Source of the DNA: Citrobacter amalonaticus
Lineage (GTDB): Bacteria > Pseudomonadota > Gammaproteobacteria > Enterobacterales > Enterobacteriaceae
NCBI RefSeq assembly: GCF_002918555.1
Contig: NZ_PQMB01000002.1
Location: 1,093,169 to 1,157,168, forward strand
DNA: 64,000 nucleotides
Direction: 5' to 3'
Under the pieces are notes generated by a model, which saw only the letters and a list, made by a program, of their open reading frames with translations, was not told where the DNA came from and ran no database searches. The stretch's first letter is position 1; every line of letters starts with the position of its first letter. Shown piece after piece: positions 12,367-23,689 of this stretch. The position numbers and the translations under genes are program-made.

Positions 12367-12417
12367 CCGGTGCCGCGTTTAAATGAGGAGCAGAGGTCAT
12401 TGCTGACGCGGCACCGG
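12367..12417. repeat. 12-bp perfect inverted repeat between convergent genes
   Basis: CCGGTGCCGCGT at 12367-12378 is the exact reverse complement of ACGCGGCACCGG at 12406-12417. One arm lies inside the last codons of the 72-aa minus-strand gene, the other after the regulator stop. It may be a bidirectional transcription end without a clear T-tract. Confidence 0.6.
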
Positions 12418-12615
12418 AAAGCCCTTCAGGGAAATGATAAAGTTGTCCCCATCTTTCTTTATTTTGGCACCCGCGTCGCACCAGTCTGAAGCGATACGAA
12501 AGAACTCATCACTGCCCACATTCCAGCTCAGGCGTACGTGTTTGACATACCCGGAACGTAACAGCTCACACGCTTCGCCATAGTTACTGGCGTTAGAAAG
12601 GGATTGTTGTTTCAT
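12397..12615 (-). CDS. small conserved hypothetical protein (72 aa)
   Basis: I do not recognise this 72-aa protein. It is soluble, with an N-terminal helical part (SNASNYGEACELLRSG) and a compact alpha/beta pattern ending in DGDNFIISLKGFPVP. Its start overlaps the stop of the upstream ribbon-helix-helix gene by 4 bp (ATGA), so the two are translationally coupled. A toxin-antitoxin-like or regulator-effector role is possible, but no toxin family motif is visible. Confidence 0.65.
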   Translation of the reverse strand: MKQQSLSNASNYGEACELLRSGYVKHVRLSWNVGSDEFFRIASDWCDAGAKIKKDGDNFIISLKGFPVPRQQ

Positions 12616-12863
12616 TTTTTCTTCTTAAGCAATCTGCGTAGCGCCTTGATTTCTTTAGGAGTCAATGGTTCAACAGCGGTCTCTTCCGTGTGCTGACTAT
12701 CAACATCGTCCGCCGAGACTCCCGCCTCTTCAGCTGCTTCAAACGCACAAAGCAGCAGTTTCTCTGTCGTAATACTTAAGTTCTCATTATTCACTTCGGC
12801 ATAATGACGAAGTTTTTCTTTCAGTGTCTCATCGATTTTGACATTGAGTACCGCAGTAGCCAT
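12612..12863 (-). CDS. probable ribbon-helix-helix DNA-binding protein (83 aa)
   Basis: The first 50 residues (TAVLNVKIDETLKEKLRHYA, then NNENLSITTEKLLLCAFEAAEE) show the beta-strand, helix, helix pattern of a CopG/MetJ-like ribbon-helix-helix domain. An acidic linker and a strongly basic tail (IKALRRLLKKKK) follow. Such proteins usually autoregulate their operon. It overlaps the downstream 72-aa gene by 4 bp. The exact family is unknown to me. Confidence 0.65.
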   Translation of the reverse strand: MATAVLNVKIDETLKEKLRHYAEVNNENLSITTEKLLLCAFEAAEEAGVSADDVDSQHTEETAVEPLTPKEIKALRRLLKKKK

Positions 12864-13016
12864 TGTAAAGAGTCCTTGTAAAAGGCAGCATGATTAAGAT
12901 GAGAGTAAGCAAATAACTTCCCGACAACACATTGCCAACATTTTATGACAAAAAAATGACGAAAAAGTGACAATGACGAAAAGAGGGATGAAGATGAGAT
13001 ATCGGACGACACAAAT

Positions 13017-13130
13017 GGGTGGGGGCCCTGCCAGCTACATCCCGGCACACGCGTCATCTGCCTTGGCTGCTTCCTTCCGGACCTGACCTGGTAAACAGAG
13101 TAGCGTTGCGGGAGAACCAACAGAGCCCCC
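13017..13130 (-). ncRNA. ffs: 4.5S RNA, signal recognition particle RNA
   Basis: The reverse strand from 13130 to 13017 gives a 114-nt RNA beginning GGGGGCUCUG and ending CCCCCACCC. It has the universally conserved SRP hairpin (CAGGUCAGGUCCGGAAGGAA near the centre) that binds Ffh, and agrees with E. coli 4.5S RNA almost throughout. It forms the essential particle with Ffh for co-translational membrane targeting. Confidence 0.98.
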
Positions 13131-13162
13131 ATTGAGAGCGTTGTTAACCAACGCGCAGGCGC

Positions 13163-13191
13163 ATTATCACTGCTGCACCCAGTAATTGCAA
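13163..13191 (-). promoter_or_regulatory. ffs sigma-70 promoter
   Basis: On the minus strand TTGCAA (13191-13186) and GATAAT (13168-13163) are spaced by 17 bp. The -10 element lies about 32 bp before the mature 5' end. This fits the known RNase P-processed leader of roughly two dozen nucleotides on 4.5S precursor RNA. Confidence 0.8.
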
Positions 13192-13284
13192 CCCATCTGA
13201 CATCGGATGCTGTTTTCTTGCGCAATGCGACTTCACACCCCAGGCATTCAGGATTATGCTGGAAAATTACGGCAGGAATGAATA

Positions 13285-13596
13285 ATGGAAATACAAGACA
13301 CTTTCCCACAGCGCGTCTGGCAAATTGTTGCCTCTGTCCCCGAAGGTTTTGTCACTACGTATGGCGACGTCGCGAGACTCGCAGGTTCGCCGCGCGCAGC
13401 GCGTCAGGTTGGCGGCGTGTTGAAGCGGCTGCCGGAAGGCAGTACGCTGCCCTGGCATCGGGTAGTCAATCGTCACGGGGTGATTTCATTAACAGGCCCG
13501 GATCTGCAACGTCAGCGTCAGGCGCTTCTGGCAGAAGGCATTGTCGTATCGGGAAGTGGGCACATCGATTTACAGCGTTATCGCTGGATTTATTAG
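13285..13596 (+). CDS. atl: Atl, alkyltransferase-like DNA lesion sensor (YbaZ)
   Basis: Atl binds O6-alkylguanine and hands the lesion to nucleotide excision repair without removing the alkyl group. The 103-aa product matches the C-terminal alkyltransferase fold, with the HTH segment SPRAARQVGGVLKRLP. The active-site motif reads PWHRVV, with Trp in place of the acceptor Cys of PCHRV, which defines the ATL class. E. coli has a longer N-terminal annotation; the ATG at 13285 gives a complete domain here. Confidence 0.93.
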   Translation: MEIQDTFPQRVWQIVASVPEGFVTTYGDVARLAGSPRAARQVGGVLKRLPEGSTLPWHRVVNRHGVISLTGPDLQRQRQALLAEGIVVSGSGHIDLQRYRWIY

Positions 13597-13617
13597 CCCT
13601 CTCCGGACAGAGAGGGC
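13596..13617. terminator. hairpin between atl and ybaY
   Basis: Perfect arms GCCCTCTC / GAGAGGGC with a 6-nt loop begin at the last base of the atl stop codon, between convergent atl and ybaY. There is no T-tract on either side, so a role in termination or 3'-end protection is only plausible. Confidence 0.45.
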
Positions 13618-13626
13618 CAGGGACAC

Positions 13627-14196
13627 TTAGTACTGCGTCGGTGCAGGTACCGCAGACGAAGGGGTTACCTGAGTCGGCGACGTTGAAGGGACGGTCGTTG
13701 CTGCCCCCCCGTTCGCCTGAACAGGTACCGCCGTTTGCTGTACCGGAACCAGCGTCAGGTCGGCTTTGGTTCCGCCCTGGTTGATGACAGGCTGCACGGT
13801 ATCAGTGATAAATACCAGCTTATCATCAACGGTAACAGCCGCACTCAACAGAATTCGCGCATTCGGCTTAATATCAGCCGGGTTAAACGGCAGGACAAAG
13901 CTGAATGGTGCCTGTTTACCTTCTGTACGTACTGCTTTTTGCGACAGTACTTTAGATGGCGCATCCGCCAGAGATGCGTCAGATAGCGTCACGGTCAGCA
14001 CGGCATCTGGCGGCAATGCGACCTTCTGACGGATCCATACGGTACCCGAGACATTAGGTTGCTGAATAGTGGACTGTGTAGCCGCAATTGATGTGTTAGG
14101 GTTTGGCGCTGGCGTCTGAATATCTGCGCTTTTATCTGCGCAGGCAGCCAAAGCAACCGCAACCGCTAAACCACTTACCATGTGCACGAGTTTCAT
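13627..14196 (-). CDS. ybaY: YbaY, outer-membrane lipoprotein
   Basis: The 189-aa protein has a signal peptide ending in lipobox LAAC (Cys19) followed by DKSAD. Asp at +2 normally favours inner-membrane retention, although E. coli YbaY shares the sequence. The centre (VSGTVWIRQKVALPPDAVLTVTL) is a YbaY-type (DUF4377/type III secretion pilotin-like) beta domain. The C-terminus is a low-complexity Thr/Pro/Val tail. The function is unknown, with a suspected link to glycan or stress in E. coli. Confidence 0.9.
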   Translation of the reverse strand: MKLVHMVSGLAVAVALAACADKSADIQTPAPNPNTSIAATQSTIQQPNVSGTVWIRQKVALPPDAVLTVTLSDASLADAPSKVLSQKAVRTEGKQAPFSFVLPFNPADIKPNARILLSAAVTVDDKLVFITDTVQPVINQGGTKADLTLVPVQQTAVPVQANGGAATTVPSTSPTQVTPSSAVPAPTQY

Positions 14197-14408
14197 TCAA
14201 TTCTCCTTATTATCAATGCACCAGCAGGTTTTCCCCCCGCCGGAAGAGTGGTTAACAAAAACATAACGTAGATAAGTGTGGCACATATCACTTATTTCTG
14301 CCTGGAATTAGTCAGGTTTTCAGACTATTGCACCCATCGGACCACTTTAAAAATTGCGTTATAATGGTGTTATCTCGCTTCGGCGCCGTTGTTACCTGGA
14401 GAGCACGT

Positions 14409-15269
14409 ATGAGTCAGGCACTGAATAATTTGCTGACATTATTGAATCTGGAAAAAATTGAAGAAGGACTCTTTCGGGGCCAAAGTGAAGACTTAGGGTT
14501 ACGCCAGGTATTTGGCGGACAGGTCGTGGGCCAGGCGCTGTATGCCGCCAAAGAGACGGTGCCAGAAGAACGACTGGTACACTCATTTCACAGCTATTTT
14601 CTGCGCCCCGGCGATAGCCAAAGACCCATCATTTATGATGTGGAAGTGTTGCGCGACGGTAACAGCTTCAGCGCCCGCCGCGTCGCGGCCATTCAGAACG
14701 GAAAGCCTATCTTTTATATGACCGCCTCCTTTCAGGCGCCGGAAGAGGGCTTTGAACATCAAAAAAGTATGCCACCCGTACCTTCGCCGGAGGGGTTACC
14801 CTCTGAAACGCAAATCGCCCGGTCATTGGCACACCTGTTGCCACCCGTTCTGAAAGATAAATTTCTTTGTGACCGCCCGCTGGAAGTGCGCCCGGTAGAG
14901 TTCCACAATCCGTTAAAAGGACATGTCGCCGAACCGACTCGTCAGGTGTGGATCCGGGCTAATGGGGCAATACCGGATGATTTCCGCGTTCACCAGTATT
15001 TGCTGGGTTACGCTTCCGATCTCAATTTCCTGCCAGTCGCTTTGCAGCCTCACGGTATCGGTTTTCTGGAAAAAGGGATCCAGATTGCCACCATCGATCA
15101 TTCGATGTGGTTCCACCGGCCGTTTAATTTGAACGAGTGGCTGCTGTATAGCGTGGAAAGCACTTCCGCCTCCAGCGCGCGCGGTTTTGTCCGTGGAGAG
15201 TTTTACACTCAGGATGGCGTGTTAGTCGCCTCTACGGTACAAGAAGGCGTCATGCGCAACCACAACTAA
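14409..15269 (+). CDS. tesB: TesB, acyl-CoA thioesterase II
   Basis: TesB hydrolyses medium- and long-chain acyl-CoA to free acids. The product from MSQALNNLL is 286 aa, the E. coli length, and has the double hot-dog architecture. The [10 protein letters not shown] and [11 protein letters not shown] motifs lie in the first half, and [13 protein letters not shown] plus [12 protein letters not shown], containing catalytic residues, in the second. An in-frame ATG at 14328 would add 27 non-conserved residues and is rejected. Confidence 0.95.
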   Translation: MSQALNNLLTLLNLEKIEEGLFRGQSEDLGLRQVFGGQVVGQALYAAKETVPEERLVHSFHSYFLRPGDSQRPIIYDVEVLRDGNSFSARRVAAIQNGKPIFYMTASFQAPEEGFEHQKSMPPVPSPEGLPSETQIARSLAHLLPPVLKDKFLCDRPLEVRPVEFHNPLKGHVAEPTRQVWIRANGAIPDDFRVHQYLLGYASDLNFLPVALQPHGIGFLEKGIQIATIDHSMWFHRPFNLNEWLLYSVESTSASSARGFVRGEFYTQDGVLVASTVQEGVMRNHN

Positions 15270-15273
15270 AATT

Positions 15274-15340
15274 TGCCGGATGGCGCTTCGCTTATCCAGC
15301 CTGCAAATGTATCCGTAGGCTGGATAAGACGCTGTAACAT
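15274..15340. repeat. REP/BIME element between tesB and amtB
   Basis: GCCGGATGGCGCTTCGCTTATCC is followed about 25 bp later by GTAGGCTGGATAAGACGC in opposite orientation. This is a pair of REP units forming a bacterial interspersed mosaic element between convergent tesB and amtB. Such elements stabilise 3' ends and bind gyrase or IHF. Confidence 0.8.
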
Positions 15341-15345
15341 CGTTA

Positions 15346-16632
15346 TCAGGCGTTGTAGGCGTTTTCGCCGTGGCTGTTCACATCCAGCCCTTCACGCTCC
15401 TGCTCTTCCGGTACGCGCAGACCTACCGTCAGATCCGCCAGTTTGTAGCCGATAAACGCCACCACGCCAGACCAGACAATGGTGATAGCAACACTTTCCA
15501 GCTGTACCAGCACCTGATGCCCCATCGTTACGCCTTCAGCAAACCCCACACCGCCCAGTGAACTGGCCGCGAAGATCCCGGTCATAATACAGCCCACAAT
15601 CCCACATACGCCGTGAACGCCAAAGACATCGCAAGGATCGTCCACCCGCAGCAGGCGTTTGAGCATCGTGACCCCCCACAATCCTGCCAGACCGGCCACC
15701 ACACCGATAATCAGCGCACCGCCAACACCGATGTAGCCGCACGCAGGCGTCACGCCAACCAACCCGGCAATCGCCCCGGAACAGGCGCCTAATAATGAAG
15801 GTTTCCCGCGCAGCGCCCATTCGCCGAAGATCCACCCAAGAATAGCGGCTGCCGTCGCCACAACCGTATTCACAAAGGCCAGCGCGGCGATTTCGTTTGC
15901 GGTTCCCGCTGAACCGGCGTTAAAGCCAAACCAGCCGATATAGAGGATTGCGGTACCGGTAAAGACCATCGGCAGGTTATGCGGTTTAAACGCCTCTTTA
16001 CCAAAGCCCACGCGTTTACCAATCAGGTAAGCCCCGACCAGCCCCGCAATCGCCGCGTTAATATGCACCACGGTACCACCAGCAAAATCCAGCGCGCCGT
16101 GCGAAGCCAGCAGCCCCCCGCCCCATACCATGTGAGCAATTGGCACGTAAGAAAGCGTCAGCCAGACCACCACAAAAATCAGCACGGCTGAAAAGCGAAT
16201 ACGCTCAGCCAGCGCGCCGACAATTAACCCAACAGTAATACAGGCAAATGAGCCCTGAAACGCAACGTGAATATACTGGTAGATACTGCCCATTACGGCT
16301 GTAAGCGGGATGTTTTTCAACATGGCCCAGTTGAAGTTACCAAAGAAGCTATTCCCTTCTCCAAAAGCCAGCGAATAGCCATAGACCACCCACAGAATAC
16401 AGACCAGCGCGAAAGTGACGGTAACCTGGGTCAGCATCGACAGAACGTTCTTCCCGCGGATCAGACCGCCGTAGAACAGGGCGATGCCCGGAATAGTCAT
16501 AAATAACACCAGCGCAGTACAAATCATCATAAAGGCATTATCTGCTTTATCCGCCACCGCGGGAGCGGCGGTCGCCAGACCCGGCAGCAGCACCAGTGAA
16601 GCAAAAACCGTTTTCATCGTTGCTATCTTCAT
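15346..16632 (-). CDS. amtB: AmtB, ammonium channel
   Basis: AmtB conducts ammonia/ammonium across the inner membrane when nitrogen is scarce. The 428-aa precursor has a signal peptide (cleaved near ATAAPAV) and eleven hydrophobic segments. It carries the twin-histidine pore residues (AHMVWGGG and FGVHGVCG) and the family signature region around DFAGGTVVHINAA. It lies 30 bp after glnK in the glnK-amtB operon. The GlnK T-loop blocks the pore when nitrogen returns. Confidence 0.97.
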   Translation of the reverse strand: MKIATMKTVFASLVLLPGLATAAPAVADKADNAFMMICTALVLFMTIPGIALFYGGLIRGKNVLSMLTQVTVTFALVCILWVVYGYSLAFGEGNSFFGNFNWAMLKNIPLTAVMGSIYQYIHVAFQGSFACITVGLIVGALAERIRFSAVLIFVVVWLTLSYVPIAHMVWGGGLLASHGALDFAGGTVVHINAAIAGLVGAYLIGKRVGFGKEAFKPHNLPMVFTGTAILYIGWFGFNAGSAGTANEIAALAFVNTVVATAAAILGWIFGEWALRGKPSLLGACSGAIAGLVGVTPACGYIGVGGALIIGVVAGLAGLWGVTMLKRLLRVDDPCDVFGVHGVCGIVGCIMTGIFAASSLGGVGFAEGVTMGHQVLVQLESVAITIVWSGVVAFIGYKLADLTVGLRVPEEQEREGLDVNSHGENAYNA

Positions 16633-16662
16633 TTTTTCGTTTCCTGTTACTGTGTGCAGGTC

Positions 16663-17001
16663 TTACAGCGCCGCTTCATCGGATTCGCCGGTACGAATAC
16701 GAATAACGCGCTGCAACTCAGCGACGAAAATTTTGCCGTCGCCAATCTTTCCGGTGTAAGCCGCCTTACTGATAATATCGACCACCTCTTCAAGCTGGTC
16801 ATCCGCAATGGCGACATCGATCTTCACCTTCGGCAGGAAATTGACGCTGTACTCCGCCCCCCGGTACAGCTCCGCATGGCCCTTCTGGCGCCCGAATCCT
16901 TTCACTTCGGTGACGGTCAACCCCTGAATACCTATTGAAGACAGTGCTTCACGAACGTCTTCCAGTTTGAACGGTTTGATTACCACGGTAACCAGTTTCA
17001 T
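16663..17001 (-). CDS. glnK: GlnK, PII signal protein
   Basis: GlnK is the trimeric PII protein that gates AmtB and tunes NtrB and GlnE according to glutamine, 2-oxoglutarate and ATP. The 112-aa product from MKLVTVVIKPF contains the T-loop with uridylylation site Tyr51 (RGAEYSVNFL), the B-loop TGKIGDGKIF and the C-loop. An upstream in-frame ATG adds 19 residues and is not used. A sigma-54 promoter lies 52 bp upstream. Confidence 0.97.
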   Translation of the reverse strand: MKLVTVVIKPFKLEDVREALSSIGIQGLTVTEVKGFGRQKGHAELYRGAEYSVNFLPKVKIDVAIADDQLEEVVDIISKAAYTGKIGDGKIFVAELQRVIRIRTGESDEAAL

Positions 17002-17053
17002 AGACTCCCCTCCAGTCAGAATTCGGTAATGGCTGCAGCTACGCGGAGGATAT

Positions 17054-17069
17054 TGCAAGGGGTGTGCCA
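17054..17069 (-). promoter_or_regulatory. sigma-54 (RpoN) promoter of glnK-amtB
   Basis: The minus strand reads TGGCACACCCCTTGCA, a full match to the -24/-12 consensus TGGCAC-N5-TTGCA. It is positioned for a start site about 40 bp before the glnK ATG. NtrC-dependent activation under nitrogen limitation is expected. Confidence 0.93.
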
Positions 17070-17154
17070 GAAATGAAAATATGTCGGTTGATGCCGTTTT
17101 TCAGGGCACCAGACCAGAATGCAGAAATGTCGCGAGGGTCAGATTCGAAACAGG

Positions 17155-17190
17155 AAAAGAAAAACGCACCATGGCAGTGCACGGTGCGTT
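17155..17190 (-). terminator. mdlB terminator, overlapping an NtrC-like site
   Basis: Arms AACGCACC (17163-17170) and GGTGCGTT (17183-17190) form an 8-bp stem. On the minus strand it is followed by a T-rich tract, so it should end mdlA-mdlB transcription. The segment 17165-17181 also reads as GCAC-N7-GTGC, the spacing of NtrC half-sites, about 120 bp upstream of the glnK start. Confidence 0.75.
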
Positions 17191-17234
17191 ACATTTTTGC
17201 ACCAACGGGGCTGGCACATCACAAACTGAGTGCA

Positions 17235-20778
<3,544 letters not shown>

Positions 20779-20823
20779 GCGTTATATCCTGACTTGATTT
20801 TCCGGTCGTTCACTCCGGGAGAG

Positions 20824-21282
20824 TTATTCAATTGGCAGAGCAGTTGTGTATTTAATCTGTTCCATAGCAAAGCTCGAAGTGACGTCTGACAGACCAGGAA
20901 CGCTGTTCACCAGGCGTTTATAGAAGTCGTCATACCGTTTCATATCAGCGATCTGCACCCGCATCAGATAGTCGTATTCACCGGCCATACGCCAGAATCC
21001 CAGCACCTCCGGCATTCCGCTAACTTCGGTTACGAAGCGGCAATACCATTCACTACTGTGATGCTGTGTTTTTATCAGCACAAATGCGGTCAAACCCAGC
21101 CCCAGCTTTTCGGGATCCAAAAGCGCCACTTTGCCGATGAGGATGCCATCATCTTCCAGCCGTTTGAGCCGTTTCCAGCAGGGCGTGGTGGTCAGATTAA
21201 CGGCATCGGCCAGAGCCTGCAAAGAGAGGGTACAGTCCTGTTGCAGCAAACCCAGCAGTTTTCGGTCAATTTTATCTAACAT
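20824..21282 (-). CDS. decR: DecR, Lrp/AsnC-family regulator of cysteine detoxification (YbaO)
   Basis: DecR is an Lrp-family regulator that activates cysteine-degrading genes when cysteine is in excess. The 152-aa protein has an N-terminal HTH ([25 protein letters not shown]) and an AsnC ligand domain ([18 protein letters not shown]). It is divergent from a cysteine desulfhydrase gene, cdsH, 112 bp away, which makes that gene its likely target. Confidence 0.92.
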   Translation of the reverse strand: MLDKIDRKLLGLLQQDCTLSLQALADAVNLTTTPCWKRLKRLEDDGILIGKVALLDPEKLGLGLTAFVLIKTQHHSSEWYCRFVTEVSGMPEVLGFWRMAGEYDYLMRVQIADMKRYDDFYKRLVNSVPGLSDVTSSFAMEQIKYTTALPIE

Positions 21283-21394
21283 ATCGCTGCCTCAGAGAAG
21301 ATTTTTCTCCATACATTCTATTTTAAAGGTCAAATGGCAACAATTTTTTCCGTGCTTTTCGCTAATCTAGGCACAAAATGACAAACGGATATAA
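21283..21394. promoter_or_regulatory. divergent decR-cdsH control region
   Basis: This 112-bp AT-rich space separates the two start codons and must hold both promoters and the DecR site. I see no unambiguous palindrome, as is common for Lrp-family operators. Confidence 0.5.
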
Positions 21395-22450
21395 ATGATG
21401 AATCGCTCCTGGGTTAAAAACGCTATCAATGAAATTAACGCGGATTATCAGCGTTCTGCTGATACGCACCTCATTCGGCTACCTCTGCCCGCGTTTCCGG
21501 GAATTCAAATTTATTTAAAAGACGAAAGCACTCACCCCACCGGTAGCCTGAAGCATCGGCTGGCGCGCTCACTGTTTCTCTATGGGTTATGTAACGGCTG
21601 GATTAAAGAAGGCACTACCATCATTGAATCATCATCCGGTTCAACGGCGGTCTCCGAGGCTTATTTTGCGCGTCTGCTGGGACTGCCGTTTATTGCCGTC
21701 ATGCCTTCCTGCACAGCAAAACGCAAAATAGAACAAATTGCGTTTTACGGCGGGCGCTGCCACTTTGTCGAAAGCGCCAGCGAAATTTATGCCGCTTCTG
21801 AAACGCTGGCGCGCGAGCTGGACGGTCACTATATGGATCAGTTCACCTTCGCCGAACGCGCCACCGACTGGCGCGGGAACAATAATATTGCCGACAGTAT
21901 CTTCCGCCAGATGCAATGCGAGCCAAATCCGGTGCCGAAGCACATCGTCATGAGCGCAGGGACCGGCGGGACCTCAGCAACCATTGGTCGCTATATCCGC
22001 TGCCAGGGCTACGATACCAGGCTGATGGTTGTTGATCCGGAAAACTCAGTCTTTCTCCCCTACTGGCAGGGACGTGACGCCACATTGCGCAGCCCGGTGG
22101 GCAGTAAGATCGAAGGTATCGGCCGCCCGCGTGTGGAACCCTCTTTCGTGGCGGACGTGGTGGACGAGATGCTGCGAGTGCCGGATGCCGCCAGCGTCGC
22201 CACCGCGCACTGGCTGGAGACGCAGCTGGGTCGTAAGGTTGGCGCATCCACTGGCACCAACGTGTGGGGAACGCTGCAACTCGCTGCGCGGATGCGCGAG
22301 TCCGGCGAAACAGGTTCGCTGGTCACGCTGCTGTGCGACAGCGGCGAACGCTATCTGGATACCTATTACAATCCGCAATGGGTCAATGCGCAGATAGGTG
22401 ATTTAACGCCCTGGCAAGCAGAGATCGCGGAGTTGCTGAACGTCCGTTAA
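21395..22450 (+). CDS. cdsH: CdsH, PLP-dependent cysteine desulfhydrase
   Basis: CdsH degrades L-cysteine to pyruvate, ammonia and sulfide and protects against cysteine toxicity in Salmonella. The 351-aa protein has fold-type II PLP motifs: the Schiff-base lysine in [11 protein letters not shown] (about residue 53), the substrate loop [13 protein letters not shown] and the phosphate-binding loop [17 protein letters not shown] start codons are adjacent (21395 and 21398). E. coli K-12 lacks this gene at the locus, so it marks a Salmonella/Citrobacter-type arrangement. Confidence 0.85.
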   Translation: MMNRSWVKNAINEINADYQRSADTHLIRLPLPAFPGIQIYLKDESTHPTGSLKHRLARSLFLYGLCNGWIKEGTTIIESSSGSTAVSEAYFARLLGLPFIAVMPSCTAKRKIEQIAFYGGRCHFVESASEIYAASETLARELDGHYMDQFTFAERATDWRGNNNIADSIFRQMQCEPNPVPKHIVMSAGTGGTSATIGRYIRCQGYDTRLMVVDPENSVFLPYWQGRDATLRSPVGSKIEGIGRPRVEPSFVADVVDEMLRVPDAASVATAHWLETQLGRKVGASTGTNVWGTLQLAARMRESGETGSLVTLLCDSGERYLDTYYNPQWVNAQIGDLTPWQAEIAELLNVR

Positions 22451-22456
22451 GCAGAA

Positions 22457-22481
22457 TAAAAAAACCGGACTTGCGTCCGGT
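22457..22481 (-). terminator. cof terminator
   Basis: Arms ACCGGAC / GTCCGGT with a TTGC loop are followed on the minus strand by an uninterrupted T-tract (the A-run at 22457-22464). It ends cof and lies just after convergent cdsH. Confidence 0.85.
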
Positions 22482-22496
22482 GCTGGAAGGGATCTC

Positions 22497-23315
22497 TCAT
22501 TCGGGGGAATAAGGTAGATGCGGATTGTCCAGCCAATGTGTCAAAAAGTGTGAGACGGCCTGATTGCGACAGTGTCCAATCACCGGTAAATGAGGCAGTT
22601 CTGCAATAAGCTGCGGCATGGCATTTCCCATGATCAGACCACGTCCGACGTCACTCAGCATTTCTCTGTCGTTCATGGCGTCGCCAAACGCCATGCACTC
22701 AGCCATTGATAATCCTAAGTGGTTACTGAGCACTGCCAGGGCGGAACCTTTGTTACAGCCCACCGGTAAGACTTCGAGGCACTCCACCGCAGAAAAACAG
22801 AGATGCGCCCGTTCGCCTAACGCTTCCGTTAACTGAATCTGCAAACGAGTAAGATCGTCATGAGCACCGCAGAAGCAAATTTTGGTGACCCGATCGACAG
22901 GAAAATACGCAATATCCACTATCTGATAGCGAAATCCGCTGTAGACGTGCGCCTGTAACATTTCCGGGATCTCTTGTCCGGTGAACCAGCCATTATCATT
23001 GAAGATATGCATGCTGGCCTGCGTGTCCCACTCCCGGCGCAATACGATCTCCGCGACGTCAGGCGTCAAATCCCGGCGATGCAGAACATCCCCTTCAAGG
23101 GAATGAATGCGCGTCCCGTTACCGGTGATCAGAAAGGCATCCAGAGAGAAGGTGCCGAGAATATGGCGCATCTCCAGCACGTGGCGACCGGTCGCAAATG
23201 TCAGCGTAATATCGCGTTCGCGAAGACGTGCCAGCGTAGAGAGCGTTTCATCCCCTAACAGATGATTTGGCATTAAAAGGGTGCCATCCATATCAAATGC
23301 CGCCAGACGAGCCAT
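22497..23315 (-). CDS. cof: Cof, HAD-superfamily phosphatase (HMP-PP hydrolase)
   Basis: Cof dephosphorylates thiamine precursors such as HMP-PP, and also PLP and FMN. From [14 protein letters not shown] the protein is 272 aa, as in E. coli. The HAD motif I DMDGTL, motif II TFATGR, a Cof-type C2 cap, the conserved Lys, and motif [13 protein letters not shown] are all present. An in-frame ATG 8 codons upstream is less well supported. Confidence 0.94.
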   Translation of the reverse strand: MARLAAFDMDGTLLMPNHLLGDETLSTLARLRERDITLTFATGRHVLEMRHILGTFSLDAFLITGNGTRIHSLEGDVLHRRDLTPDVAEIVLRREWDTQASMHIFNDNGWFTGQEIPEMLQAHVYSGFRYQIVDIAYFPVDRVTKICFCGAHDDLTRLQIQLTEALGERAHLCFSAVECLEVLPVGCNKGSALAVLSNHLGLSMAECMAFGDAMNDREMLSDVGRGLIMGNAMPQLIAELPHLPVIGHCRNQAVSHFLTHWLDNPHLPYSPE

Positions 23316-23404
23316 TTCTTTCTCCACAGTGTGACGCAATTATCTTGTGGTTGAGTATCACCTGAGATATACGGAAGTAATAGTGAATAGATAAAAGAAA
23401 TTGT

Positions 23405-23686
23405 TCCGGTTTTTTACACAGAACCAGTCGAGACGCCTCGAGGCGGCAAGTGAATAACCCGTTCGTCAGGAACGAGTTTGAACAGTCGCAGGCTGGCCTC
23501 CGGTGATAAACAGAGATATCTCCCGTTAATCCCCCTGGAGCATATATTCCAGTATATGACTGGGATATATGGCAAATCTGTCGGGAACAGATTTGAATGT
23601 CGCACGCGACGGCCTCTAAGGGCGAGTCTCCTGGATGAGACGAGTAACTCAGTAGCCAACAAAAAGGCAGCGTGAAGGATAGAGTG
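23405..23686. repeat. hairpin-rich intergenic segment between cof and ybaE
   Basis: This stretch between divergent genes holds a series of short perfect palindromes or hairpins at 23434-23445, 23460-23474, 23513-23522, 23541-23558, 23574-23594, 23599-23610 and 23626-23641. It also holds two imperfect 36-bp direct repeats (23465-23500 and 23580-23616). A minus-strand frame across it has the composition of translated repeats and is not called as a gene. Flanking and core motifs resemble the repeat at 26716-26830. Confidence 0.7.
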
Positions 23687-23689
23687 TAA

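Noticed and set aside
15274-15340. CRISPR-like repeats
   Set aside because: Only two inverted REP units with no regular spacers; this is a BIME.
23414-23662. 82-codon open frame on the minus strand between cof and ybaE
   Set aside because: Its sequence is the translation of the hairpin-rich repeat block (duplicated RRLALRG / SLRLF-like stretches) and it has no ribosome site or recognisable family.
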